Source of the DNA: an uncultured Lewinella sp.
GTDB taxonomy: Bacteria; Bacteroidota; Bacteroidia; Chitinophagales; Saprospiraceae
Assembly: GCA_913057725.1 (NCBI GenBank)
Contig: CAJXOS010000018.1
Span: forward strand, 1 to 64,000
Length of the DNA stretch: 64,000 nucleotides
Reading direction: 5' to 3'
The stretch's first letter is position 1, and the number at the start of each line of letters is the position of its first letter. The translations under genes were made by a program, and so were the position numbers. Positions 39,668-49,988 of the stretch are shown piece by piece. A model generated the notes under the pieces. The model was given only the letters and a program-made list of their open reading frames with translations. It was not told where the DNA came from and did no database searches.

Positions 39668-40633
39668 CTAAAAAGGCAGTTTTCCTACATCGACATTACC
39701 ACCGGTAAGTATGATGCCCACGGTCTTCCCTTTGAACTGTTCGGGATAGGAGAAGACAGCTGCTAGTGGTACCGCACAGCTGGGCTCTATGATGATTTTC
39801 ATGCGCTCCCATACCTGACGCATGGCATGGATGATGGCTTCTTCGTCTACTCGTAGAATATCGGTCACATGCTCCCGAATAATCCCAAAGGTTTTTTCGG
39901 AGAGCGGGGTGCGAAGGCCATCGGCAATGGTGTTGGTGGTCTCGTTTCGCTGGATAGTACCGCTGTGGAAAGAGCGATAGGCATCGTCTACCTCAAAAGG
40001 CTCGGCTGCAAGTACGGTAATGTCTTTGGCAAAGTAGTGTGCGGTAAGGGCTGTACCACTAGCGAGTCCGCCTCCCCCAACAGGGGCCATGAGAATGTGG
40101 AAGTGATCTGGCCCATCCTGTAGCAGCTCTAAAGCTGTGGTGGCCTGGCCAGCAATGACATTATAATCGTCGAAGGGATGGATGAAGTAGGCTCCTTTCT
40201 CTGCTACGACCTCTTCTAATTTGGCCTGCCGACCTTCTGGCGTACTCTCGCAAAAAATAACCTCTGCACCGTAGCCGCGGGTTGCGGCTACCTTAACGGC
40301 TGGTGCATTCTCTGGCATTACGATATAGGCGGGTACGCCCTTGACCTGAGCAGCACGGGCCACAGCCTGGGCATGATTGCCGGATGAGTGGGTGGCAAGC
40401 CCCTTAGCTAGTTGTTCTTCGCTAAGTCGGCTGGCGGCATTGGCTGCACCGCGCATCTTGAAAGCGCCAATCTTCTGGAAATTTTCGCATTTGAAGTAGA
40501 TATCAGCTCCGGTCATCTTATTGATGGCTTCGGACGTCATGACCGGTGTGCGATGCACCAAGGGTTGGATGAGGCGATGACTGGCACGGATATCTTCGAT
40601 GGTAGGTACGCTGGTCAGCAGCTTAGCAGACAT
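39668..40633 (-). CDS. Threonine/serine dehydratase (PLP-dependent, fold type II)
   Basis: FKCENFQKIGAFKMRGA, SSGNHAQAVA, PVGGGGLASG. Confidence 0.93.
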   Translation of the reverse strand: MSAKLLTSVPTIEDIRASHRLIQPLVHRTPVMTSEAINKMTGADIYFKCENFQKIGAFKMRGAANAASRLSEEQLAKGLATHSSGNHAQAVARAAQVKGVPAYIVMPENAPAVKVAATRGYGAEVIFCESTPEGRQAKLEEVVAEKGAYFIHPFDDYNVIAGQATTALELLQDGPDHFHILMAPVGGGGLASGTALTAHYFAKDITVLAAEPFEVDDAYRSFHSGTIQRNETTNTIADGLRTPLSEKTFGIIREHVTDILRVDEEAIIHAMRQVWERMKIIIEPSCAVPLAAVFSYPEQFKGKTVGIILTGGNVDVGKLPF

Positions 40634-40889
40634 ACTTCAGGCTTTTTGATCAAAGGTAGGAAAAGGAGAGGGATAAGGAAGCGGTTGGGGTGTGTGGGGG
40701 GACCGTGTGAAGAAGTGGTTGGATCTAAACTCTGGAGGATGTGTTTGGGGCATACCGCCTGCGGCGGGCCCACCCTCTTGGTCCGGTTCACCAGTAATCC
40801 CCATCCTTCTCGGATTAAGGACACGCCAACTCCGTTCTGCCACTGATTTGTCAGTGCAGTCAAAAGCTGTTCTATACACCTCATAAGTC

Positions 40890-42582
40890 TAAGTGGGCCA
40901 TCCCTGTAAATTACCCTAAGACTAGTGGTTCGGAATAAAATTTGGCTTAACAAGACCAGTCAATAGCCGAGGTGTACACTTTGGGGTGTCGATTTTTGGC
41001 TTTTCTGTGATTTGTAGATTTGATAATGGGCTTATAGTGGGGATTCTTGAGAGGTATGGACATAGGTCTTCCATGGTCTAAGTGGTCAACTTATCAAGAA
41101 GTGCATTCAGGCTGCTTGTTGCTGCTGCTGAGCAGCGGTGCGTTTTGCGATTTTCACGGCGGAAGCCGTCCACACTCCAAAGTGTATCCACAGTTTCTGG
41201 GTATCGGCTCGCGTAGCTTTGATTCGATTGAGCCCGTAATGGAGTTTTTCATTGCCGATAGCTCCCTCCATGTGAGCTGCTCTGGCACTTCGCAGTTGCT
41301 TTTTGAGCTTTCGCGCTACTAGGTCAGGTACTTTAGGCTTGCGTCCTTTAGGTACAAAAGTGGTAGTCATACCTGCGCAGTAGCGCCGATTAGTATTGGT
41401 ACCATAGATGTTATCAGCTCCCAGTTGCCGACACTTTTTAAAGTAGCTTTCGTGGCGCTCGACTGTGGCGGATAAACGAAGTGCTTCATTAAAATTGTCA
41501 AAGCTGAAGTACTCAACGAAGCTGATCCCATCCACATTAAAGAGGTGAACTTTGGGACCAAACTCTACCTTTTTAATCTCTTTGCCTCTCACGATAGGTC
41601 TTACCCAGGGTTGAGATAGACTCACAATACGGTCGTGGATCTTAGCTTCGGGGTCTTGAAAGTGGAGTAGTTGCTGCTCATAGATTTGTTCAACGGTTAG
41701 TTTACGCAGCATCTGTCGGGTAGACAATACAATAGCTGAGCCGTGAGTTTGCTTAAGCTTAGCCCAGCAGGTCAACCCTTTTTTCAACAATCGCAACAAG
41801 GAGCGAGTAATGGAGATACGACGTGAACGCGGCTTGCGCCTGAGTTTTTGAAAGGCCACGTAACGTTCGTAAACCGGTTTTTGCTTACGCCGCAGACGGG
41901 GTTGATTGAGTTTACCGGTCCACAGGTCGATCAATGACCATAACCACTCACAACACTCCCACAATAGTTTTGTATCCGTAGGATAGCGAATGGCTAGCTC
42001 ATAGCTAGTGGCGTCCATTAATGTAGCAGATTGCTGTTGAATATGAGTACTCCAGTAACTAGCCAGTTGCTCTTGGAAAGCATCATAGTCAATTTGCTCA
42101 GCCAAATAACGCCGGCAACGACCAACAATATCCTTATCCTTAATCATCTGGCCTGGCCCTAATCGTATGCCACAGAAGTACTGCAAGGCCCAATCGGTAT
42201 TGATGCGCTGACGAAGTTTATCATCGCTCAAGTTCAGGTAGGCTTTTAGTACCTGAAGACCGATCATACCCTCGATACCAAAAAAGCTTGGAGCGCCACG
42301 AGATGGTGGGGCTGGAAATAAGGTGGCTAAACTTGAAAAAGGAATGGCTTGGTACAACTGGCCCAGCTCCGTACTCAAAAAGATATCCCAACGAAAATCG
42401 CGGCCAGCTTGTGTACAGAAAATTTGGTTTTCCATACAATATTTGCTCTCTTGCTTGTCTGTAAAATATGTTCAGCCCCGAAAATCAGCCTTATTGACTG
42501 TTTTCGGGGCTTTTATTTCACCTGCAAGTTAAGTAACTCGCTGGATATTAGTCCATTATAATTTACAGGGATGGCCTAAGTG
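40890..42582. mobile_element. Complete IS element (40896-42576, 1681 bp) with 18-bp TIRs and 6-bp TSD
   Basis: Left TIR GGCCATCCCTGTAAATTA (40896-40913), right TIR TAATTTACAGGGATGGCC (42559-42576), flanking direct repeat TAAGTG (40890-40895, 42577-42582). Confidence 0.92.
41107..42435 (-). CDS. DDE transposase, IS5/IS1182-like
   Basis: N-terminal DUF772-like domain (GIEGMIGLQVLKAYLNLSDDKLRQRINTDWALQYFCG), DATSYE, GADNIYGTNTNR, AIGNEKLHYGLNRIKA. Confidence 0.9.
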   Translation of the reverse strand: MENQIFCTQAGRDFRWDIFLSTELGQLYQAIPFSSLATLFPAPPSRGAPSFFGIEGMIGLQVLKAYLNLSDDKLRQRINTDWALQYFCGIRLGPGQMIKDKDIVGRCRRYLAEQIDYDAFQEQLASYWSTHIQQQSATLMDATSYELAIRYPTDTKLLWECCEWLWSLIDLWTGKLNQPRLRRKQKPVYERYVAFQKLRRKPRSRRISITRSLLRLLKKGLTCWAKLKQTHGSAIVLSTRQMLRKLTVEQIYEQQLLHFQDPEAKIHDRIVSLSQPWVRPIVRGKEIKKVEFGPKVHLFNVDGISFVEYFSFDNFNEALRLSATVERHESYFKKCRQLGADNIYGTNTNRRYCAGMTTTFVPKGRKPKVPDLVARKLKKQLRSARAAHMEGAIGNEKLHYGLNRIKATRADTQKLWIHFGVWTASAVKIAKRTAAQQQQQAA

Positions 42583-42956
42583 AATAGAATTACGGGGTCC
42601 AGCAAGCGTTGGTGAGCTGTCAGAAGACGAGCTCAGAATGGCGGTTGTAACCTTCAGCTGATTGTTGCAATCGCCTCTCTGAAATTCTGAGCAAGACCTT
42701 ACTCAGAATCAATAGTGTCTGGAATGTCCCATCAAAACCTCAAAAGATAATCTTCCAGACACCTGCCTGTTGCGGTAAAGATGGGCTTACTTTGATTGCT
42801 TAAGCATCTAGTGAATAGACGAAAAACGGCTCCCATCGGCTCGGGCATGTGCATTGATGTGTTCACTATGTCTTGGTTTCTTGACCATAGATAGTTGAGG
42901 ACTACCCAGTAATGTGAACCACACGAATATAAGCGACTAGTTACTGCAATGCAAGA

Positions 42957-42977
42957 CGGTGTCAAAAATTGACACCG
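42957..42977 (-). terminator. Hairpin downstream of the epimerase gene
   Basis: CGGTGTCAA-aaa-TTGACACCG. Confidence 0.45.
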
Positions 42978-42988
42978 GGCACTCTTTA

Positions 42989-44161
42989 CTACCGGGCCTT
43001 CCAACTCGCAATAATGTCAGCTTCTCTTTGTAGGATAGATTTAGGATCTAACTCTACCTCATCACGCTTTTCCTGCGTAATGGCATCAGAATTCCACCAT
43101 TGGTAGGTATCCTTGATTGTCTGTGTAAGCGGACGGAAGGTTAATCCATTTTCTTTGGCCTTTTCATTGTTGATGGCTGCCGTGCCAGCATTATTGCCAG
43201 TAGGCATGATCCAAGGCACGATATAATAAATTTCATTCTCTTTTAAGAAGTCATAATCGTCAACATAGACCAACGTGGACTCTACATCGAACGCTCCTTT
43301 TGCCTCATCGATGAAAGCATGGATGTTTTGCGATTCCTTGGGACCTACGGCGTTAAAGGTGCCGGTGTTGCGTTCTTCGATCAAACGAATCATCCATTCT
43401 GCCACGTCTCTTACATCGGCATATTGCACAGCATCCTCAGCCTTGCCAGGAACCATTACTTCGCCACCTCTACTTAACCGGATCGGCCAGTGAATAAAAC
43501 GATCTGATTTATCAGCTGGGCCAATCATGTAAGTGGGGCGAACTATGATGGTATTCTCTTCGCCAAAGGCATTGATCGCTGCTTGCTCTGAGTTGGCCTT
43601 CATGACACCGTACCAGTACTCGATCTTTTCTTCGGAATCATCGCTTAAGCCTTCTGGCTCTTCCATGAGTACCGGAGAGGTTTCTTTGAATTCGCTATCT
43701 ACATAAGGATAAAAGACACCTGTCGATGAAGTATAAACATATAGGTCGCAACTGTTCTTTAATAACTCTGCCGTTGCTTTTGTCCATTCGACATCGCGGC
43801 CAGAGTTATCAATAACTACGTCCCACTGACGATCATGCAGTGCGGTCAAATTGTCTTGGCGATCACCAATTAAGGATTCAACTTGCTCGAAGAGCTCCTG
43901 GTGAACGGTGGGCTTAGATTTTCCGCGAGTAAAAGTGGTTACAGAGTGCCCTCTTTCTAAGGCATAAGCAATCTGATGAGGACCAAGGAAACTTGTTCCG
44001 CCCAAGATGAGAATACTTAGTTTTTTGCTTTCCGGCGTTGTTTCTTCTGCTTGTTCTTCAGGAGTGGAATTACAGCTGTATAGCCCAGAGAGTACCAATG
44101 GCAATGCAATTGCCGATTTGATGCTGGTTTCCACAAAAGCTCTTCTTGATTGCTTTTTCAT
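42989..44161 (-). CDS. NAD-dependent epimerase/dehydratase family protein with Tat/lipoprotein-like signal
   Basis: MKKQSRRAFVETSIKSAIALPLVLSGLYSCNS; ILILGGTSFLGPHQIAYALERGHSVTTFTRG. Confidence 0.88.
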   Translation of the reverse strand: MKKQSRRAFVETSIKSAIALPLVLSGLYSCNSTPEEQAEETTPESKKLSILILGGTSFLGPHQIAYALERGHSVTTFTRGKSKPTVHQELFEQVESLIGDRQDNLTALHDRQWDVVIDNSGRDVEWTKATAELLKNSCDLYVYTSSTGVFYPYVDSEFKETSPVLMEEPEGLSDDSEEKIEYWYGVMKANSEQAAINAFGEENTIIVRPTYMIGPADKSDRFIHWPIRLSRGGEVMVPGKAEDAVQYADVRDVAEWMIRLIEERNTGTFNAVGPKESQNIHAFIDEAKGAFDVESTLVYVDDYDFLKENEIYYIVPWIMPTGNNAGTAAINNEKAKENGLTFRPLTQTIKDTYQWWNSDAITQEKRDEVELDPKSILQREADIIASWKAR

Positions 44162-44260
44162 GTTGCTTCCGATTAGCCGTACTGGAAAGTAGGCGATTTG
44201 AAATGAAATACAAGATAGGAAAACCGGAATAGAGGCTAGCAGGGGAGCATAAGCCCCCAA

Positions 44261-45514
44261 TTAGTCAAGGCGGTAATAGATGCACTTTAAGTATGCCCCT
44301 TCAGGAATACTGATTGGATGATCGATATCATGAAAAGTGCGCTCTTGCTCTTGAAATCGTCGACCAGATTGTTGCAAGGCCGCTTCTGCGACTGCGAAAA
44401 AATCGTCCGCGCTTACCCTGCTGGAGCAGGAAGCCAGGACCAGGATACCATTCTTCTCTACTAAAGGAATTGCCAACTTAGCCAGCCGTTCGTAACTACG
44501 AAGAGCACCAGAAACTTCACTGGCTTTTTTGGCGAAGGAAGGAGGGTCCACAACGACAATGTCGAATCGCTTACGTTGCTTTTGCAATTCTTCCATTGCA
44601 ACAAAAGCATCTTTGGCAATGGTGTGCAGCGTAGGATCAGGGAGGTTCAAAAGTGCATTTTGGCGAGCAGTTTCAAGTGCTTGAGCACTGATATCCAGAC
44701 TGTACACTTCTTTCGCACCACCAGATAGAGCATGCACCGAAAAACCTCCGGCATAAGAGAAGATGTCCAAGACACGTTTATCCTTTGCAAGCTCTCCAAC
44801 ACGCTTCCGGTTGTGCCTATGGTCTAGGAAATATCCCGTTTTATGACCGGCAATGACGTTGGCGCTGAAACGAACACCATGTTCTCGGAAGATGACCACA
44901 GGGTCTTCTAATTGGCTATGCAGTACTTGTCCGTCTTCCAGGCCTTTAAGCGCAGCTGTTTCGCGTTGCACATTTCTACTCAGCCGAAGCACGAGTGTTT
45001 CACACTTGGTGATTTGCAGAATGATCGGAAGAATGATTGACAGATACGGAAGCCAAATGAGGCTATACAGTTTTACTACTGCTACCGTATCATATATATC
45101 CGTCACAAAACCTGGCAAACCATCGTTCTCTCCATAAAGCAGCCGGTAGCTATTGGTATCGGTGGCTAGTAGCGGCAGTCGCTTATCGTAGGCTTGCTGG
45201 ATTTTTTCCTCAAACCAGTTTTCATCGATGTTAGCACCTTTGTGAAACTGAAGGAGTTTGATTCGAATAGGAGAACTTGGATCATATAGCCCGAGTGCCA
45301 GGAATTTGTTCTTCTTTTGATCAAAGACGATGGCTAGGTCACCCGCTTTACCTTCTTTATTTTGTTTGGTGATAGAAGCTTCAAATACCCAGGGGTGTTG
45401 CTTTCGAACCATGCGTTCCGCTGCCGGTTTCAAGCGAATCGCAAGACGTTCTTGTGTTGGAAAAGAGGGTAGAGAAAAAGATACGATCACCTTATTGGCA
45501 TTAGTGCTCCGCAA
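44261..45514 (-). CDS. Class I SAM-dependent rRNA methyltransferase (RlmI-like, N-terminal PUA)
   Basis: RKQHPWVFEASI, VLDIFSYAGGFSVHA, VVDPPSFAKK. Confidence 0.93.
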   Translation of the reverse strand: MRSTNANKVIVSFSLPSFPTQERLAIRLKPAAERMVRKQHPWVFEASITKQNKEGKAGDLAIVFDQKKNKFLALGLYDPSSPIRIKLLQFHKGANIDENWFEEKIQQAYDKRLPLLATDTNSYRLLYGENDGLPGFVTDIYDTVAVVKLYSLIWLPYLSIILPIILQITKCETLVLRLSRNVQRETAALKGLEDGQVLHSQLEDPVVIFREHGVRFSANVIAGHKTGYFLDHRHNRKRVGELAKDKRVLDIFSYAGGFSVHALSGGAKEVYSLDISAQALETARQNALLNLPDPTLHTIAKDAFVAMEELQKQRKRFDIVVVDPPSFAKKASEVSGALRSYERLAKLAIPLVEKNGILVLASCSSRVSADDFFAVAEAALQQSGRRFQEQERTFHDIDHPISIPEGAYLKCIYYRLD

Positions 45515-46190
45515 AGTTATCCAAATTCTCTTCCCAGTTGTAATCCGTAAAAATTATGCGACTATTGGCTTGCCCTAGGTTGAGGTGTCGTTGTACAATT
45601 TTTCGGAGCCCTCGCCGACCACCAAAATCTCCTAGGTACCAGAGCCCTAGACGAGAAAAATGAAGCTCATTTACTTTTTCGTCAAAAGAGGTTTCTGTTT
45701 CCAGAAAACTATGGGTCGCCAGTTCTAGCTGTTGCTCAATGTAATCGGATCGGTAAAAAGCAATTGGAGGGCAGCTTTGTGCGCCGCAGTTTAGGGCAAA
45801 GTGAATCCGAAAGTCAATCTTCTTGACTGCTAATTTTCGAATATGCCCTGGAGTAAAGAGATTGGGTAAAAAGCCAAGCCCCAGCTTCGCACGATAGCGC
45901 CTCAAAATGCCGTGCTCAATCTCATCCAAACTAAAAGCCAGTCCGGCAATATGACAAAGGCGTTCACGATAAATAGCCGGCTTGTTTACTCCTTCGTCTC
46001 TACGCAAGTGAAGAAAGAAGGCATTGTAGCCATTAATCCAAAATGCCTTCTTCTCTTGGTCCGTAGAAAGAGACAGAGCGAGGTCATTCGTAGGGTGGTT
46101 AGCTAATGTTTCCAGGAATGGACCAGCGTCTTCTCTTTTTTTAACAGCGAGCAGAAAATCTGCTGCCATTTGTTGTAGCGGCATGAGCAA
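45501..46190 (-). CDS. DUF547 domain-containing protein
   Basis: KKAFWINGYNAFFLHL, LDEIEHGILR, RIHFALNCGAQSCPPI. Confidence 0.92.
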   Translation of the reverse strand: MLMPLQQMAADFLLAVKKREDAGPFLETLANHPTNDLALSLSTDQEKKAFWINGYNAFFLHLRRDEGVNKPAIYRERLCHIAGLAFSLDEIEHGILRRYRAKLGLGFLPNLFTPGHIRKLAVKKIDFRIHFALNCGAQSCPPIAFYRSDYIEQQLELATHSFLETETSFDEKVNELHFSRLGLWYLGDFGGRRGLRKIVQRHLNLGQANSRIIFTDYNWEENLDNFAEH

Positions 46191-46238
46191 GCTTGATTTA
46201 ATTGATGAACGGAGAACGCTTGTTTCCCGTTCGTCGTT

Positions 46239-48650
46239 TTATTCCCCACTTGGAACTAGACGGTATTGCTCAGTCCGGACACTTTCTATCTTTTCTCTGC
46301 TGTAGTAAAGTGGGAAAAAACCATCAGCCGCCCATTGCTCATACAGGTTTCTGTAGTAAGGGCTACTGGGGTCACCAGATTGTCCTGGAGCGTTCATGCC
46401 CACAGATTTATCCCAGTCGTTTACGTCTACAATTATCCTAAAGGTGGCACCATGGGTTTGGCCGTTATTGCCGCCTGTTGCACCTGGAGTAAATCCGTTC
46501 CCTCCTCTTGGAAGGATGGCTGTATTGAGCTGGGCTTTCAATTCTTCATTGACGACCTTTCCTAGTGGGTGCATGATCTGTACATGTTTGTAAGCTGCTT
46601 GCCCATATTGCCACTGATCCATATTGGCCCCGAACTGATCCTCCATCGACTGAACGGCAGAGTTGAAGGTTCCGATTAAGTAAGCGTTGATGTCCTCGGC
46701 CGAAGGGCTGCCCATTTTACTGCTGGGATCCAAAACCCATTGGATGATTTTTGTGAGTTGTACATTAGGGTCTACCTGTTCGGCTTCCGGGTCCGGAAAG
46801 TAGTCAAATAAGCGATCAAAGAGTTCGTTTTCCCAGCGAACATATATACCTGCTTCCACAGATGTAGGGGCCAGAACAAAATCCCAATTCATCAAGCGAT
46901 CTTTTGCTGATGCAGCAGCGGCATTAGCAGGCTCAATGTCTTCTAGCAAAGGCACCAGTGTTCGAGCGGGAATTGACAGGTAATCTGTTTGCAGGTGCTG
47001 CATATCATCCATCGTTAATGCTTCTCCAGAGCGGAGAACTTCTTCTACTCGTTCTCCTCGGAAAGGATCAGACCAATTGAATCCGATAGCGTCCCACTCG
47101 GTGTAGGAATCTGGCGTTACATTCTGGTTGGCAGTAGCGAAATAACCCTCTTCTGGGTTAAAGACGTTGGGTTTTTCCTTTATCGGCAAATAGCCATCCC
47201 ATTCGTAGCGACCATCTCCAGACACGGGGACCATACCGCTAAAGTTGCGTCGTACTGGAGCGATACCAACAGCTTGCCAGCCGATATTACCCTCGCGATC
47301 TGCCCAGATCATATTCTCTCCTGGAATGTGGCTGTAGTTACAGGCCTCGCGAAATTCTTCCCAGTTCTTGGCTTGATCCATTCGTAAAGATGCCAGATAT
47401 GGTGAGCCGCCTGGTTCTAGCCAGGCACATCGTACGGCATAAGCTTTGTGGTTTATACTGTCGATATAGGTGACCGGACCGTGCCGTGTGTAGTGGAGAT
47501 CAACGGTAGTGTTTTCCTGTCCCTTTACTGGAATTGTTTCCGTAATTGTTCGCATGCTTTCCCAGTCTCCATAGTAGCGGTACTCCTGTGGGTTGTCAGG
47601 GTTAATGTCATAGACATATAAGTCTTCTCCATCCGTGCGGAAGACCGTTAGGCCCCAAGCGCCATATTCATTATGCCCAATAGAAACACCGGGGATTTCT
47701 GGCTCTCCACCACCAATTACATTCCACCCTGGTGCTGATAGATGTACCCAATAGCGGAGGGATGGAACGGCCAAACGGCGATGTGGATCGTTGGCCATAA
47801 ATGCGTGTCCATCTTGACCTAAGGCTGGTCTGGTAACCCAGTTGTTGGAACCTAGCCACCATTGCACCCTGCGAGAGTTATCTACTTCTTCAATACTGCC
47901 AATAGATTGGTCCAGTTCTTTTGTGCGGTAAGCTGGAAGTACATCCTCGGGTTGGAAGACTACTGATTTACGGTAGGCACCATAGAGCTCCAATATTTTA
48001 TCGGAGAGTAAAAGTTCACCGTTGATGGCAGGGTCTATGTCAAGCACTGGGTCTTTCGGGTGGAACCAATAGTATTCCTTGGTTTTTTCTACTCCCATTT
48101 GCACGACAGATTGTGCTACTTCAAGTTCAGTTTCGATATTTCCTAAAAGCCCCTGGTGCCGCGAGATTACCACCTCAGGCCCCCATTTTTCAGGTAGGAT
48201 ACCCAGCGCTTTAAAAGTGACAGGTAGTAGCGTACTGTCTTGTAGCACTTCTTCGATATAGGCGTTGACACCATCCGTGTAAGCGTTAATGATCTCAACA
48301 CCATCTGGATGGTAATATTGGAATTCTGTTTCTAAATCTCCGCGGTACATAAACAAGCGCGTACCGATATCGCGCTTTAGCTCTCTTGGGCCCAGAATTT
48401 CTGCGACAGTGCCAGTAGCCTGTCGTCTCCAGACCTCGAACTGGAATAGTCGATCTCGGGCTGCACAATAACCTTGGGCAAAAAATAGATCACGCTGATT
48501 ATTTGCATAAATGTGGTTAAGGCCGAATTCGTCACGAATGACTTCAACTTCTTCAGTGAGCCCAGAAAGGGTTAGCACTTCTTGATCGGAAGTTGGACGG
48601 CAGCCGGAGAATATGGTCAAAAGGATAAGGCAAGATAGAATTGATCTCAT
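46239..48650 (-). CDS. Penicillin acylase family protein (Ntn hydrolase)
   Basis: AQGYCAARDRLFQFEVWRR, WWLGSNNWVTRPA autocatalytic region, ANDPHRRLAVPSLRYWVHL. Confidence 0.95.
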   Translation of the reverse strand: MRSILSCLILLTIFSGCRPTSDQEVLTLSGLTEEVEVIRDEFGLNHIYANNQRDLFFAQGYCAARDRLFQFEVWRRQATGTVAEILGPRELKRDIGTRLFMYRGDLETEFQYYHPDGVEIINAYTDGVNAYIEEVLQDSTLLPVTFKALGILPEKWGPEVVISRHQGLLGNIETELEVAQSVVQMGVEKTKEYYWFHPKDPVLDIDPAINGELLLSDKILELYGAYRKSVVFQPEDVLPAYRTKELDQSIGSIEEVDNSRRVQWWLGSNNWVTRPALGQDGHAFMANDPHRRLAVPSLRYWVHLSAPGWNVIGGGEPEIPGVSIGHNEYGAWGLTVFRTDGEDLYVYDINPDNPQEYRYYGDWESMRTITETIPVKGQENTTVDLHYTRHGPVTYIDSINHKAYAVRCAWLEPGGSPYLASLRMDQAKNWEEFREACNYSHIPGENMIWADREGNIGWQAVGIAPVRRNFSGMVPVSGDGRYEWDGYLPIKEKPNVFNPEEGYFATANQNVTPDSYTEWDAIGFNWSDPFRGERVEEVLRSGEALTMDDMQHLQTDYLSIPARTLVPLLEDIEPANAAAASAKDRLMNWDFVLAPTSVEAGIYVRWENELFDRLFDYFPDPEAEQVDPNVQLTKIIQWVLDPSSKMGSPSAEDINAYLIGTFNSAVQSMEDQFGANMDQWQYGQAAYKHVQIMHPLGKVVNEELKAQLNTAILPRGGNGFTPGATGGNNGQTHGATFRIIVDVNDWDKSVGMNAPGQSGDPSSPYYRNLYEQWAADGFFPLYYSREKIESVRTEQYRLVPSGE

Positions 48651-48826
48651 GATATGGTGTTGTGGTGTGTTTAGAGTATGTTTAAAATTTGTTCGAACTG
48701 ATTATCAATAGATTAAGGTTTTTACAAAAGAAAAACAAAGGAGCTTGGCGGGTCAAGTGACTGCGTTTTTCTGAAGTGAGGTTCTTAAGATATTGGTCAT
48801 CAGAAAGTAGAAATTTAGACATGCTC

Positions 48827-49774
48827 TTATTCAAAAAGACGTTTCCAATCAGCTTCAGCGGCGAGGTATGCAAAGGAGTAAGGGTTACCCTTATCGAGCA
48901 GTATGCCGAATTGTTGTTGGGCGGCAGCGGTGTCTTGTTGGTGGTAGAGATGCCAATTCCCGAGCCCGTACATTAAGACATCATCAGAGGAGGGCCTTTT
49001 ACCTTCGGGAATGAGGTCGCTGGTCTGTAGGGCTCCTTGGTAGAAACGACACATTTGATAGTAACTCCCATTTTCGATAATGTCCATCTCACCGTGTACT
49101 GGTGCTAAGATGCTATCAGCTGCGGCCTCCTGATTGAGCTTCCGATTGATCATGTATAACCAATGACCTCCAGATACGATATTGTCATCGTACTTGTGAG
49201 TCACTGTTCGATTTCCAAAGGCTTCGAGTGCTTTAGGAAGATTGTCTTGCAAGTAATAAGCTAGGCCCAGGTGGTACCAAATATTACCGTGCAGGGTGCT
49301 CAATGGAATGTTTCTATCGTTGGGCAAGCCATCTGGCTCCGTTTCATCTTCCTTTCCCTGAATTTGACTAGCTGCTTTTTCAAAGTCAGCAATAGCCTTG
49401 TCGTATTGACGGGTAGAGATGTAGCGATGCCCACGGTGCCGATACATGCGAGCATCCTCTGGATGTTTTTCGATGCCCATGGTATAGATATCAATGGCCT
49501 CTTGATAGTGCCCCAGATAAGCAGTGCGTCGACCAAACCAAATCAATGCATCCGGGTCATTAGGTTGTTCTTGATAAGCGGTGAGCGCAGCACTATAGTT
49601 GTCAAGAGCTTGTCCTTTCGCGGGAGTGTCACTGTATAAGGAGTCTCCCCGTAAAGTGACGGCTTCCAACCGTGGTGCTAGGTTGAACGGGGCTTCTTCG
49701 GTAGTTGATGATGTTGTGCTGGGTTGCTGGCAAGCGAATAGGAGTGTCAAGATGAATAATGGGAGGTACTTCAT
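48827..49774 (-). CDS. Tetratricopeptide repeat lipoprotein
   Basis: LLFACQQPS; TPR ALIWFGRRTAYLGHYQEAIDIYTMGIEKHP. Confidence 0.85.
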   Translation of the reverse strand: MKYLPLFILTLLFACQQPSTTSSTTEEAPFNLAPRLEAVTLRGDSLYSDTPAKGQALDNYSAALTAYQEQPNDPDALIWFGRRTAYLGHYQEAIDIYTMGIEKHPEDARMYRHRGHRYISTRQYDKAIADFEKAASQIQGKEDETEPDGLPNDRNIPLSTLHGNIWYHLGLAYYLQDNLPKALEAFGNRTVTHKYDDNIVSGGHWLYMINRKLNQEAAADSILAPVHGEMDIIENGSYYQMCRFYQGALQTSDLIPEGKRPSSDDVLMYGLGNWHLYHQQDTAAAQQQFGILLDKGNPYSFAYLAAEADWKRLFE

Positions 49775-49898
49775 AAGCGTTTATTGGTGTGGTGGTCGCT
49801 TGGGGTAGGTTTCCCAAAATACGGTATAAATGCATTAATGTACTTATACCGCAAGTGTCCACCTTGATTTGAGTCTTTATACCAACCCACATAAAATG

Positions 49899-49926
49899 CG
49901 ACGAGGCGTTCCTGAACGCCTCGTCG
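49899..49926 (-). terminator. 12-bp perfect hairpin downstream of the alpha/beta hydrolase gene
   Basis: CGACGAGGCGTT-cctg-AACGCCTCGTCG. Confidence 0.65.
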
Positions 49927-49988
49927 TTATTACGTCATGCTGCTAAGGCATGGTATAGTCTATTGTTCCACATGGAACGAGATAGCTT

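Noticed and set aside
40615-40953. Overlapping minus-strand ORFs next to the IS left end
   Set aside because: They overlap the dehydratase start and cross the TIR; rejoining the sequence at the TSD gives no continuous ORF.
42715-42762. Inverted repeat GTGTCTGGAA/TTCCAGACAC right of the IS
   Set aside because: Considered as a second element end, but no transposase fragment, TSD or partner was found.
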